From Undaria pinnatifida (taxonomy: Eukaryota; Sar; Phaeophyceae; Laminariales; Alariaceae), in the NCBI GenBank assembly GCA_012845835.1, contig JABAKD010000025.1, forward strand, positions 2,135,001 to 2,199,000: DNA of 64,000 bases, in the 5' to 3' direction. Positions 1 to 9,554 of this stretch are shown one piece after another (the first letter of the stretch is position 1; every line of letters begins with the position of its first letter). The position numbers and the translations under genes were made by a program. The notes beneath the pieces are model-generated. The model searched no databases and had not been told where the DNA came from. It saw only the letters and a program-made list of their open reading frames with translations.

Positions 1-233
1 GTGGTTTCTTTGATGTGGTTGGAGGCAGCTCACGTTACAGCGGCAGTGGTGCCCCGCAGCTTCTGCGCAGCGATATTTCGTGGCATCCATGTGCACGGCG
101 GTCGGAATTTGACGATTAGCCTCTAAAGGTGTACACGCAGCCGGTACGGGAAATCGTGGTAGTGGCTCAAGACGGCAACACAGACCTCTCCCTTAGAGTA
201 TCCAATATGGAGCTAAAAAACGAGTGACAGCTC
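1..233. other. Unassigned left edge
   Basis: No recognisable gene. A short frame open to the window edge on the minus strand has several Cys and His codons, but there is no family match I can name and no splice or start context, so it is not called. Confidence 0.3.
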
Positions 234-319
234 ATGGCGAATCATGCAGTGTTGCGATTCATGCCCCCCACCGATTTACGGAATCCCTTCGGCAATGTCC
301 GGACCCCGCTTCAATACAT

Positions 320-425
320 TATTTCCCCCTTGAGATATATCACCCCCCCCCTGAAGTATCTGATCCCCTCTCGTGAAATATTTGATCCCCCCAAAAAATA
401 TATGATTCCCCCTGAATATATGAAG
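320..425. repeat. Degenerate minisatellite, period about 20-26 bp
   Basis: Five or six diverged units alternate a C-run with TGAAATATATGAT-like sequence. Both strands stay open through it only because the unit lacks stops, so the overlapping reading frames here are not treated as genes. The next 700 bases hold no feature I recognise apart from a TACCAGGTA 9-mer at 469-477. Confidence 0.6.
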
Positions 426-1164
426 GGATCCCATAAATCGGGGGCCCCGATAAATCGCAACATACATGTACCAGGTATAATACGACATATTATATTTTTT
501 CGACGGTGGCGACACAGCAGCGTGGTGTATAGGATACATACAAACAAACGCACAGGTAGCAGACGAGGTGCCAATGACATCATCTGGCGCCTTCCAAGAA
601 GTTGGTCCTGAGATAGTACAGGTGCTGTACAGCAGTGCCGCCGCGGTTAACGGGCAGGGGGTCTAACCATGACATAGGTGCCTCGTCAAAACAGGGAACG
701 CAAGTCCCCCCAACGGCAACGTTAACAAACACGTTAACACACACAAAACAACGGCTAGCAGTGTTCGACTGCTGTAGCTGCGGGAAGCTTTACTGCTTAT
801 GCTGTAGTACCAAGATTCGCCTGTGCGAGCAAGGATTGCGCTGTAACTCGGCCGCAAGGCAACAGAAAAGAAATACTGGTGGTACCCTCGTGGATGGTAC
901 TTCACAGGTACTACAGGCACGGGTTTGATACCGGATGCACCAGGTACCAGATAGGACATATATGGGGTCAAGGCTTTACGACACAGCTACAGGAAACAAT
1001 TATTGTCCGCGCGCCGCGCGAAAAAACCTGAAGACCCCACGGCTCTTCGGGGCCTCCTTCTCCACCTACCTGTTATAGGAGCGAGCTCGTAGCTGCTATG
1101 TACCGCTCACTACGGCTGAAGTCGCCGTCACTACGCAGCCGTGGCTTATAAATCGCCTCCCAGA

Positions 1165-1440
1165 AGTAATATATACATATTATTAATAGCACTATAATAC
1201 GCGGAAGGCCTTGTATCTATCAGGGGGAGGTACTGCTCTCTACCGTCCCCCGTGTTCGGTTTTATATAGGATTTATATATACATATGGCGTTTCAGCACT
1301 ATGGAAGGCATTATATCTAGCAGGGAGGGGGGGGGCAGCTCTCTACCGTCCCCTCGGTTCGGTTCGAATGCTTATACAGGATATAGTATACCGGATAGAC
1401 GTTCGGTCTATATAGGATTTAGCATAGCATTTTAGGGAGG
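1165..1440. repeat. Degenerate tandem doublet of about 107 bp
   Basis: Two successive blocks each run CACTAT, then a (T)ATATCTA-CAGGG block, then CTCTCTACCGTCCCC and a GGTTTTATATAGG-like end. A related block recurs in the same orientation at about 2400-2500, inside the element that follows, so this unit was duplicated around it. Confidence 0.5.
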
Positions 1441-1551
1441 GGACGGTGTCAGGTACCCCCCTCCCCTGTTGGGAGGCTCTGAGTTGAAACATTGACGCGG
1501 GGTGTCCAACATTTTTTCCGGGCGCCCTTGTGGTATCAACTAGATAATAAA

Positions 1552-2606
1552 TGGCTGAAGTCCCAAGGGCGCACAAAAAAGAAATCTTCCGACACCTAAC
1601 CCTACCCCCCCCCCCCCGGGAGGGGTGTGAAAAAAGTTATATATTTTTAATTATTTTCTTACACGCTTTCTTTTGGCTTTCTCCTTCTCCGTTGCGTGTG
1701 CTTGCGTGTGGTGGTGTTCACGGCACGACGTGCAAGCAGGACCTTGTTACTAGGAAGGTGTAGATTGCCACGTCATGTACTGAAATAAGCTGTGGTGGGC
1801 TGGGGACACTCTTATTTGGTTTTCAAGTCTTGAAGTACAGCAGTAGTGCTTGGGGACAACCCCTCAGCTACAAGTAGCTTAGAACTTCTCTAGCCTCTGC
1901 GACAAGTCCCTGACATTTGACCTCGGTCGAATGTAGCGAAATGACACAACCAAATGACACATACCCATGCGTCGAACCGTCATCATTCCAAGCTTAGTCA
2001 AGCCGGCAACATACCGAAGAGGGGCTGTCGATGAGCCTACGGCGGTGGAATCACCTTCGCCACGTGCAACACCCATCCACAAATAATAGCAATTTTTCTT
2101 TCATGGTACTCATTATTCACCCCCCGAAGCCCCTCCCCCTCCCTCAACAAGACTAAACCGCCGTTTCTTCGAGCGCTTTCGCGTTGAGCGCGTTCGCCCT
2201 TAATCCTCTTCCCCCCTCACCCCCACCCCCACCCCCCCCTCCTCCTCCTCCTCCTCCTCCTCCTCCTCCTCCTCCTCCTCCTTCTCCTCCTCCTCCTCCT
2301 CCTCCTCCTCCTCCTCTTCCCCCTCCTCCTCCTCCTCCTCCTTTCGAGCTCTCATCTTCAACCGAGTCCCCCGTATTGGGGCTGCGGTACTGTTGAGCAG
2401 GGGCTACGTGGATTGTACTACCCCCTGTGTGCCCACTTTATATATAGGATTTACTATGGACTTGTTTATATAGGAATTTGTATGGCGTTTGGGGGGGGGA
2501 TGGGACCTTCGTACCCCCCCCCCCCCTGAAGGGCCCCAAAAAAAAGTTTTGGGGGTTAGGTGTCGGAGTTTTTTTTTTTGTGCGCCCTTGGAAGTCCTCA
2601 GCATAT
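1552..2606. mobile_element. 1-kb element with about 50-bp terminal inverted repeats
   Basis: The left end (1552-1610) and the reverse complement of the right end (2545-2606) match over about 50 bases, including CCAAGGGCGCACAAAAAA and CCGACACCTAACCC. Each arm is followed inward by a C or G homopolymer. The interior has no transposase, only a long CCT tract and unassigned sequence, so it is a non-autonomous DNA element or fold-back. Superfamily and target duplication cannot be decided from one copy. Confidence 0.55.
2228..2342. repeat. (CCT)n microsatellite
   Basis: Over 100 bases of nearly uninterrupted CCT/CTC triplets. It gives a long polyproline frame on the plus strand that ends shortly after the tract and has no surrounding domain, so it is simple sequence rather than a protein. 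Confidence 0.9.
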
Positions 2607-2699
2607 TTTCATTGACTACATACCAGACGTGCTGTCGTCCTTTTCTTTTTTTTTCCTTTTTTCTCCTTTTGTTTGCTCGCTTATTATATTATAAAAAAT

Positions 2700-3690
2700 G
2701 GAAATACACTCCAGCTGTGAGATCGAAGATTTCGTCGAAACTCATCTTTGCAAGCTGTGTGTGATACTCCGATCGCGCGCATTACGAGTCGTGTGTCCTC
2801 CTTAAGGATATAGGTGGGCGACACCCCTTACAAACTACAGTGTAGCTATCAGGGTCAACAGGGTGATGTTAGTCAATCTGTGCGCGGAAACTATAAAACC
2901 TGTTTCTGAGGGGGACAACATCTAAAAGCTGTGGAGGGAAATGTAACCTTCGATCAAGTGAATCTTGTAAGTCGAATAACCGGTGAGGGGGGGGGCGGAG
3001 TTTTGAAGGACGTGGAGGCCTGGTTTTGATCAAAAGCGAGGGGGTTTGGAGGGGGGGGGAGGGGGGGGCAATTTGTGCATGTAAGATATAAATACTTTCA
3101 AGGGCATAAGTCTGACGTTTTTGGCACCAGTTTTTTTTTTGGGGGGGGGCGGGGGGGGGCGGGGGGGGGGGGGGCAGCTCCATATGTGCGTGGAAACTAT
3201 ACATTATTTTGAGGGGATAAATGTGGCGGTTTTGGAAATAATGCATCAGTTTATCATGTATATACAGGGGTAAGTCGTACAAGCAGTGAGTAGAGAGAGG
3301 GTGGAGTGTTCGAGGGGGTGGGGTTGGGATGGGTTGGGGGGGAGAAAGGGGGGGGGAGGTGGGGGGGGGGGGCGGGGGGGGGGGGCGGGGGGGGGCAGGG
3401 GGGGGGGGGGGAAGGAAGGGTTTTAGGTGAAGGGTTTGCTATACGTGTGGTGCCAGGTCTAGGCGATGGTGCGGGTGATGGGGAAGAAGGGGGCGTTCGG
3501 GGCGAGGGGGGCGGGGAAACAGCAGCGGCATGGATGGCTCTCGAAAGATAATGAGGTGATATCCTGTGCGTGAAGTGTTTATTAATCTGGCGGATTTCGA
3601 TATTTGGTGGGGCGTTTGAGTAAGGGAGAACGAGAGCGGGGGGGAGGGGGGGGGGGGATTTTTTAGCAGGTTCAGGTCACAAATAATATC
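2700..3690 (+). mobile_element. Modular G-tract repeat, single arm with modules S1-S6
   Basis: Defines the main repeat family. S1 (2703-2790) starts ACACTCCAGCTGTGAGATCG and ends near GATCGCGCGCATTACG. S2 carries ACAGTGTAGCTATCAGGGTC, TGTGCGCGGAAACTATAAAA, CTGACAGCTGTGG and GACGTGG, and ends in TTTTGATCAAAA plus a G-run. S3 occurs twice (about 3074 and 3182) and is a diverged copy of the second half of S2 (TGTGCGTGGAAACTATA ... GCATCAGTTTATCATG). S4 has TATACGTGTGGTGCCAGGTC. S5 has GCATGGATGGCTCTCGAAAG, TGTTTATTAATCTGGCGG and GTGGGGCGTTTGAG. S6 is AGGTTCAGGTCACA. G-runs of 8-20 separate the modules. No protein is encoded. Confidence 0.8.
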
Positions 3691-3884
3691 TAGTATTAGT
3701 ATTTCCCTCCCACCAGCTTAGTCTATACCGGTATCTTCTACCTCTCCATCGTGCTGTTCCTGTCCGTTCAGCAGCATTTTTTTTCTGCTTCGTTTTGTTT
3801 TGTCCGTGCAACAACGCAGCAGTTATCTTTTTCGTGTTGTTTTGCCCGTGCAACAACAGGTATTATCTGTTCCTCAACAGCACG

Positions 3885-4215
3885 TATGGTGTTCCTCTGG
3901 CAATTGAAGCCTTTCCTTTCCTTGTTCCTATCTTCTTGCGTCACACTCTTCAGAACACCTGACTTGCCGTTCATTTTTCTTCGTATCTCTGTATATTTTC
4001 CTTTTTTTTTTCTTTCCTTTTTCCCTGTTTTCCCTTTTTTTTATGAGTCTGGTTTGTTCTATTGTGTTCTCGTACCCAGTACGCTAGCACTTCACTTGCT
4101 CTACTTTTATGAATTGCGACTGTTTAGTTTTGTCTATTTTTTACAGTCACAGCCTTCTGTGACCACATAACTTGTATCTCTTTAGGATGAATCAGCACGG
4201 ACTCTGGGTGTACTT
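3885..4215 (+). repeat. Interspersed repeat 'G', copy 1
   Basis: Matches the reverse complement of 14440-14770 and the plus strand of 38570-38845. Landmarks are TTCCTCTGGCAATTGAAGCC, a GTACGCTAGCACT block, CTTCTGTGACCACATAA and a terminal ATCAGCACGGACTCTGGGTG. T-rich interior. The TGTGACCAC near the end is the signature shared with the SINE-like elements. The reading frame over it is not conserved between copies. Confidence 0.6.
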
Positions 4216-4244
4216 ATGTCGTGAGGTAGAAATACAGTTAGGGG

Positions 4245-4395
4245 GCCCTCTATAGTGCCGGTGCCCGGTATAGTGCCGGTAAAACCTCTGGACTCAGACA
4301 TCTCCCTCAATAGTGCCGGTCCGGCACTCATTGAGGGAGGCCCCGCTATAGTGCCGGTTAAGCGCCACGGCGCCCCGCAATATTGCCGGTTCACT
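4245..4395. repeat. Iterated ATAGTGCCGGT motif with a central palindrome
   Basis: ATAGTGCCGGT or one-mismatch forms occur five times within 150 bases (near 4252, 4267, 4314, 4348 and 4382). At 4307-4345 two arms, TCCCTCAATAGTGCCGG and CCGGCACTCATTGAGGGA, form a near-perfect hairpin. This looks like a cluster of binding sites or a transposon terminus next to the Harbinger remnant; which of these is inference. Confidence 0.55.
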
Positions 4396-4606
4396 ACACG
4401 GCCACACCAAGCAACACGGAAAGACCCGGTTCCGCGTCGCCGAGCCTGACTTGAAGGCTCTCATGGAGACTGTCAACACGTTGAGCACGAGCTTGCGCGA
4501 CGCGCAGAAGCAGGGATCCCGCATCATAGACGACAAGTCGAGCGAACTGTTGGCAAAAGTCGACATCGAACCCGGAAAGACGAACCCGGAAAGCCACTTG
4601 GCCTGA
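4352..4606 (+). CDS. Candidate terminal exon of an unknown protein
   Basis: An open frame from 4352 to a TGA at 4604-4606. From 4403 it reads HTKQHGKTRFRVAEPDLK, continues through an LSTSLRDAQKQGSR segment and ends NPESHLA. About four fifths of codons in this part end in G or C, against a mixed background, which is the best coding signal near here. It is hydrophilic and possibly helical, with no domain I recognise. There is no upstream ATG, so it would be a 3' exon. It runs towards the minus-strand Harbinger transposase, so it could be the second protein that PIF/Harbinger elements often carry, or a host exon. The opposite strand is also open, which lowers confidence. Confidence 0.35.
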   Translation, partial: CRLSATAPRNIAGSLHGHTKQHGKTRFRVAEPDLKALMETVNTLSTSLRDAQKQGSRIIDDKSSELLAKVDIEPGKTNPESHLA

Positions 4607-5332
4607 AGCACCCGTGTTTGCTTCGATGACACCTTTTTATTTTGTTACTTCGACACAACCGAACGGGAGAAACAGCAGTGGTATCGAACCTTCGCGCGGT
4701 CGTGGTCCCATGTCGTCACCTACAATCATAGCAACGATACATTTCAGCACACCGTAGCCGACGAAAGGACGATCAACCCACGGATTCGTGGGTGAACAAC
4801 AATACGTCTGTATCTGACTTATGCGACGGAGAACCCTATCCATCGACATTTTTTCTTATACGACAAACGAGGCCATGCATGATCTAACTACTACGGTAGC
4901 GGAGGAGTCTCTGCACCGTATGCACGAACCAAACGTATCCATACAACCCACACCTCATGAAACCGATTCCTGTCCGAAAGTAGCATGAGCAATGTCCCCA
5001 TCTATTGCCTTCTTTCAGGAGGGCTGTCTGCCCTCAACACGTGACTCTAAGAGAGCCTCAGGAAACGAAATATTTATAAGCCGCCCTACACCGCCCGATA
5101 CCGGCCCACCACCCACACCCACCCTGGTCGGGTGTCCACCAACAATAACTCAACTCCTACTAGTTGCAATATACACCTTATGTGGCAACGCCACGGGACA
5201 GAGTTGTTTGTTTTTTGTGCTATGAATCAACATTACTCGGAAACTAACGAGCATCGTCCGCCAATATCATCGTCAAAGTCCCAAATTGCTTCTGCGATAC
5301 TACCGATACAAGAAAATAGTAAATAAATACTC
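4607..5332. other. Gene-free stretch before the transposase
   Basis: About 700 bases without a frame that shows codon bias or a known motif. CACCCACACCCACCC-type sequence lies near 5110. The Harbinger transposase's 3' end and possibly the element's terminus lie in here, but I could not find a matching inverted repeat. Confidence 0.3.
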
Positions 5333-5950
5333 TCAGGCATAGCCGACCTCAAAGCACTCTCCCAGAGTGGAGGGCAAGCACCCGAAGTACGTTGCTGCTA
5401 CGTTGCCATACAGACACGGTTGTGCGTTTGTCAGGGGGAGCGCCAACCCATAGTATTCGCCGACGGGCTGCAACCGGAGTGTTAGGTTAGCCCAGTGGTC
5501 AATTAACACAAACTCTTTCACCACCTTCCCGAACATCCACTCAACACAAATCCGGACCTTCGAAACACTTCTGTTGTATGCTTTCTGAGCGGGGTTGAGG
5601 TTTGCGCCTCCGAATCCGCGGTCAATGTGAGACATGATCGGATACGCGGCATCAACGTAGACCTTGCAATGCATGGGCTACCCCCCTTGCACTGCTGCAA
5701 GCCGATCGATGAGTTTGCTTTGGGACAGGAGGTACGAGTCATGGCGTCGACCGGTCTCGACGTGAACGTCTGTCTGCAAATACGACGGATTGCCACGCCA
5801 GCCCATGCACTTTATTTTGCTCATCATAACACTCGCGTGGAAGTCCTCGTCCCCACCTGGCATACGCATGGCCCTGACGGTGCCGTCGATGAAGCCAATG
5901 ATGAATGCTAGCTCGCACGCCACACCTCCTGTTTCGAAGTCAACAGTCAC
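5333..5950 (-). pseudogene. PIF/Harbinger-type DDE transposase, catalytic domain, broken
   Basis: A DDE nuclease that would cut and join transposon ends. Read on the minus strand: GFIDGTVR (first Asp, 5879-5896), a shifted stretch with YDEQNKVHGLAWQSVV (about 5838-5773), GRRHDSYLL (about 5755-5723), YVDAAYP (second Asp, about 5661) and RICVEWMFG (catalytic Glu, about 5550-5526). The order and spacing are those of the Harbinger/HARBI1 family, and all three acidic residues survive. The gene is not functional: the YDEQNK stretch lies in a different frame from both neighbours, implying two frameshifts (near 5838 and 5772), and an in-frame TAG sits at 5680-5678. N-terminal parts appear further upstream (6762-7305). 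Confidence 0.75.
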
Positions 5951-6761
5951 ACAGCAGCGAAGGTGGGGCTAACATTCGTGGATGGGGAAGAGTACATGGT
6001 GTTTTGGGAAAAAATACTCGCGCGGTCTTCGAGCGTACCTGGTACTTACGGTCACGCGGTGGTCATCTCAAGTTAAGTCGGCACTGAAAACGATCCATTA
6101 GTTTCTGCGATGACAACGATAACATGTACGCGTTTTCAAACAAAAGGGTGCCTTGGAACGTGCGCCTACGATAGCTTCACGCAGCAGGTACCGTTTGATA
6201 CACCTCAACCACCCGCATCCAAAGTCGTGTCCCTTTTCCATCCACGACGTCTGCGTAAGTAGCGACATGGTCATCGTTGTCTGATCGTGTTCGGGTGGAA
6301 AAAAGCAGTATAGATAAACGCTCTCACCCTTTTCATCGATCTTGCGCCTGTGCAGGTCGAAGCGCTTCACGTGGAAACAAAGACAATCTTTCAGTTGGTG
6401 GCAGTGCTTCTCTCATAGGAAGTCGACAGTCTCGTTGAAGAGCCTTGATAGCTGCGTGCAGTCTCGCCCGAACTCCTATTGAAGATCTTGAAATCGACCG
6501 AGGTATCTGGGCCCCTGTGCACCACATATGGTATGAAATATAACAGCTGTCAGCTGTGTCATAGACGGACGTTTGACGTGTTCCTATCACCAGCCATACC
6601 AGGTACACAGCACGCAGCACGACATCGACGAGGGTGTACTGCATGCTGCGCGGGGAGCATACCGGTATACGAACACGGCATGTTTTCGTTCTAGCAGACG
6701 TCACTTACAACTTGTACTGTGATTGAAGCCTGTCTAGGTCATGTTGCGCATACACTTTCTA

Positions 6762-7036
6762 CTACTGCTGTGCAAGGACCTCATCTTTCGCGCTGATCTC
6801 ATTATCGTTATTCGGTGTAACCATTGGTGGTGATGCTTGTACAAATAAAGGTGCCGGCGCGACCAGCACCGCCTTCGGAAGCCCGACACCATGCTCCGCC
6901 CGGTAGAAGCTGCTCATCACCGCGTACAGCAATACGATATGGCGATAAAACAGTGAGGATATGCGATTTATTATATGAGTAAACAGGCCATCGTCTACTC
7001 TATTACGTTTTCTAGGTACGCACGTACGCTATCATT
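6762..7036 (-). pseudogene. Probable Harbinger transposase, second N-terminal segment
   Basis: A minus-strand frame without a start codon, reading RKRNRVDDGLFTHIINRI, then SSLFYRHIVLLYAV, and ending EVLAQQ and TAG at 6764-6762. The helical segment resembles the part of PIF/Harbinger transposases after the LLRR block, where a helix-turn-helix-like region precedes the DDE domain. It lies between the N-terminal piece (7069-7305) and the DDE piece (5333-5950), in the right order and strand. The last third (QASPPMVTPNNDNEIS) is unlike the family and may be intron. Family membership here is an inference from position plus weak similarity. Confidence 0.4.
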
Positions 7037-7068
7037 AGTACTCACAAACGGATAGGTACATGTACTGC

Positions 7069-7305
7069 TCAGTACCCGCTACGGTTAGACAAGAAACAGA
7101 GCTCAACGCACTTCATACGGCGGAGGAGAATGAGCAGCGCCGTTTCCCCGTGGAAGACAGACGCGTTCCGAAGCTTGACCTTCCGTGGGATACGCAGCGC
7201 GTTGTACAGCCGCGGCATGTCAACCTTCTTGATCCTGAAGTTGCCCCTTGCGGTGATCGAGTCGACCGTTGAAAACGTAGGTGCATGTCCTCGAAAAGAC
7301 GGACC
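7069..7305 (-). pseudogene. Probable Harbinger transposase, N-terminal segment
   Basis: The minus-strand frame reads KKVDMPRLYNALRIPRKV, then SVFHGETALLILLRRM, before a stop at 7071-7069. The pattern 'DxxRLxxALRIPxxV ... xGxEALLxLLRR' is the usual start of PIF/Harbinger transposases. The expected YP-R continuation is missing. A possible splice donor (AA|GTGCGT, GT at 7111-7110) or a frameshift follows LLRRM. The plus strand is also open across this region, but that frame has no known motif and is read as a shadow. Confidence 0.5.
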
Positions 7306-7747
7306 TATGGCTCAGTCCTGTCTCTCCAAATCTCGCACACAACCAGAGCAAATCCAGCCGCATGATGCTTCTCTCTCTTCTGCTTATCTCCCTCCCTCCC
7401 GTCCTCTGCGAGAGTCGCAAACCTCAACACAAGTCGCAACAGCAGGTCAATCCTCAATCGTTCGCGTGAGCAAAGAACGCCGCCTCGCCGGTTCAGTTGA
7501 ACGCCTCTTATTTTGCGTCTCCGCGTCATACCCTGGCTGCCGATTCGAGCCCTCGCGCATTACAAGAATGTCTCTGCCTCACGTGCCGTCTGCACTCCGC
7601 AGCAGCACAGGAGCAGCAACAGCGTCTTGGTTTTATTGTTGCCTGGGTGGCCACAAATGCGACTCGACCACGGGTGCAGCCCTGGATCAACCCTCGCGGA
7701 GATTGTAAGTCGTATGATCTGGTCGTTGTTGATGAAAGTTCCCTCTA

Positions 7748-7798
7748 AATCGTTCACTCAAATTGTAATTTCCATGCCGTTTTTGGCAAAAGGCAGGT
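7748..7798. repeat. Direct repeat 'b', left copy
   Basis: AATCGTTCACTCAAATTG followed by ATGCCGTTTTTGGCAAA; matches 14187-14235 with a few changes and in the same orientation. It abuts repeat 'a'. Confidence 0.65.
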
Positions 7799-7810
7799 AG
7801 GTGGGAAATC

Positions 7811-8045
7811 AGACAGTCTATCACACCTTGAACTTGTCTTGCTCACGATGATTCTCTCTGCTCTGCGTGCTTCTCTTGTTAGTCAGCAACCAGACAGACT
7901 GATCCAAAATTCCATTTGCTATTCCAGGACAAGTACAAGTAACCACCCGCATTGATCTCATAGGTCAAGGTGCAACAACCCCAAACTTCTTCCGTATATA
8001 CAAAACCCATATTTTCTCGTGCCTCGATAATAATACGCGTTGCAT
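7811..8045. repeat. Direct repeat 'a', left copy (element 3' side)
   Basis: From CAGTCTATCACACCTTG through CCAGACAGACTGATCC and GACAAGTACAAGTAACCACC to TGCCTCGATAATAA. About 235 bases, matching 13357-13590 in the same orientation with scattered substitutions. Inward of it lies a GC-rich hairpin-prone block (8080-8130) and then the recombinase. Confidence 0.75.
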
Positions 8046-8374
8046 TTTGCTTTCGAAGTTGCATCATATTAGTGTGCCCCCCCCGCTCGGAGAACGGGGG
8101 GCGGAGAGAGGGGCAGGCCCCCGAGGCTGCTCCAACAGCAGCCCCACGCTATCGTCCGTAACCCTGAGTCAAGTTCCATCCCAACTGGCAATGTCGAGCT
8201 TTCGACACCAGCCTCCAACAATGGTGTTTGGCTCAGCTTACGGACGCATTGGGTCCCTCCCTTAACCCCTTTGCTGTACCCCTAGGGTGCGCACGTCAAT
8301 ATCCAACTCCTCCTTTCTATCCGCCTGACATAAATGATAAGGTTGCCTACTAGTTGAAGTAGTTACGTCGACTC

Positions 8375-9554
8375 TTACCCCTCCAGCTTGGGAATGGGGT
8401 TAACTTGCCCCCAGTCTGTACCCTTCCCCGGCTGGATCCCGTTACCCATCTCCTCCTGGGCCATTGCATTTGCTACCCGGCTGGCATCCATCCCGTGGCT
8501 ACGAACGTTCGCCTTATAGGCATCAGACGCCCACCGGCCCTCCCGTTGCAACGTCTCTAGGGAGGCACCCCCTGCTGATAGGTGCGTTGCGCCCCCAATT
8601 CTAAGGGAGTGCAGCGCGTACTCATCCGCCCGCCCGCCCGCCAACGCGACCACTTCTCGCAGGGCTACCGTCGCTTGCTCCTTCGTCCACATGGACCATC
8701 TGCCACCAACACTGCCTTACGCCACGAGGGGAAGGACGAGGGAAAAGACAAATAACAAGACATCAACTCGAGCATAAGATCGAGAGCACCGCCACCGGCC
8801 ACTACGGGCCTCGGTGCAACCGCCCCAACGCGCGAAATGCCGCCCCTTTGCGCAACTGGTCGCCCTTAGACCCACAAAATCAAACCTCGACGCGGTCGGC
8901 TCTCGACCATTGTGCCACCCCCAACTGTACCCGACCGCGAAAGAAAGGCACGTCTGCCCGTCGTAAATAATACGTTTCGTGGATACGTGACCTGGTTTCC
9001 GCGAACATTTCGGACGCGCGGGTCAAAAAACAAAACGACGCACACAACGCAAGCCACAACACGCGCCCCCAGTTACGCCAAGAACGGTTCAAAGTTTCGC
9101 CAGCAAGCAACATAGCCCACGACACGGGCCGACGAACGGTCGCCTGACTACTCACTCCGTCATGCGGGCGCGCCGCACCTTTGAGGGCGCTCGCGATGAC
9201 GGAGTCAGTGGTGTCGAGCTCGAAACCGCGTGAAATGCGATGGAAAAACTTGATGGCCGACAAATGGCTTTCGATGGTCGCCGATCGCAGTTTCTTGGTG
9301 GCAAACGCGTACGCTACATATTCAAACAAATGCCACACGTTGTTCATATCGTCAATGACGCGATCAAGAAAAAAGGGAACACCAGAACGTACCCGAAAGT
9401 CTACCCATGCTCCAAAATGCCACAAATAAGCTCGTTCAGTCGAGGCCGCAACGGCGTGTCGCATGAGGCTCAGGTCAGCACCGAAGTACATAGGGAAATG
9501 CCCATGGTCCCCAGTTCCCGAACCTGCCACGGGATGTTGAGACGAACGGCGCAC
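8375..9554 (-). pseudogene. Tyrosine recombinase of the DIRS-like element
   Basis: It would join the circular cDNA to the target. The N-terminal part (9554-8880) has the SAM-like fold pattern (STERAYLWHFGAWVDF, SATIESHLSAIKFFHR) and the first catalytic Arg in FCFLTRASE. A stop near 8880 and further stops follow; a GSKGDQLRKGAAFRA block is still readable just after. The C-terminal part resumes in 8692-8375 with HSLRIGGATHLSAGG (His-x-x-Arg) and GRWASDAYKANVR. In related elements the residue three before the final Arg of this block is the nucleophilic Tyr; here it reads Asn (KANVR). The enzyme is split and probably lacks its nucleophile. Confidence 0.75.

Noticed and set aside
2184-2396. Polyproline open frame
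   Set aside because: It is the translation of a CCT microsatellite and has no domain on either side.
3751-4170. 139-codon Phe/Leu-rich frame
   Set aside because: Lies in repeat G, T-rich sequence; the frame is not kept in the other copies at 14.4 and 38.6 kb.
7130-7708. 192-codon plus-strand frame
   Set aside because: Its first part is the shadow of the minus-strand Harbinger N-terminus (LRIPRKV, LLILLRRM); the remainder has no coding features.
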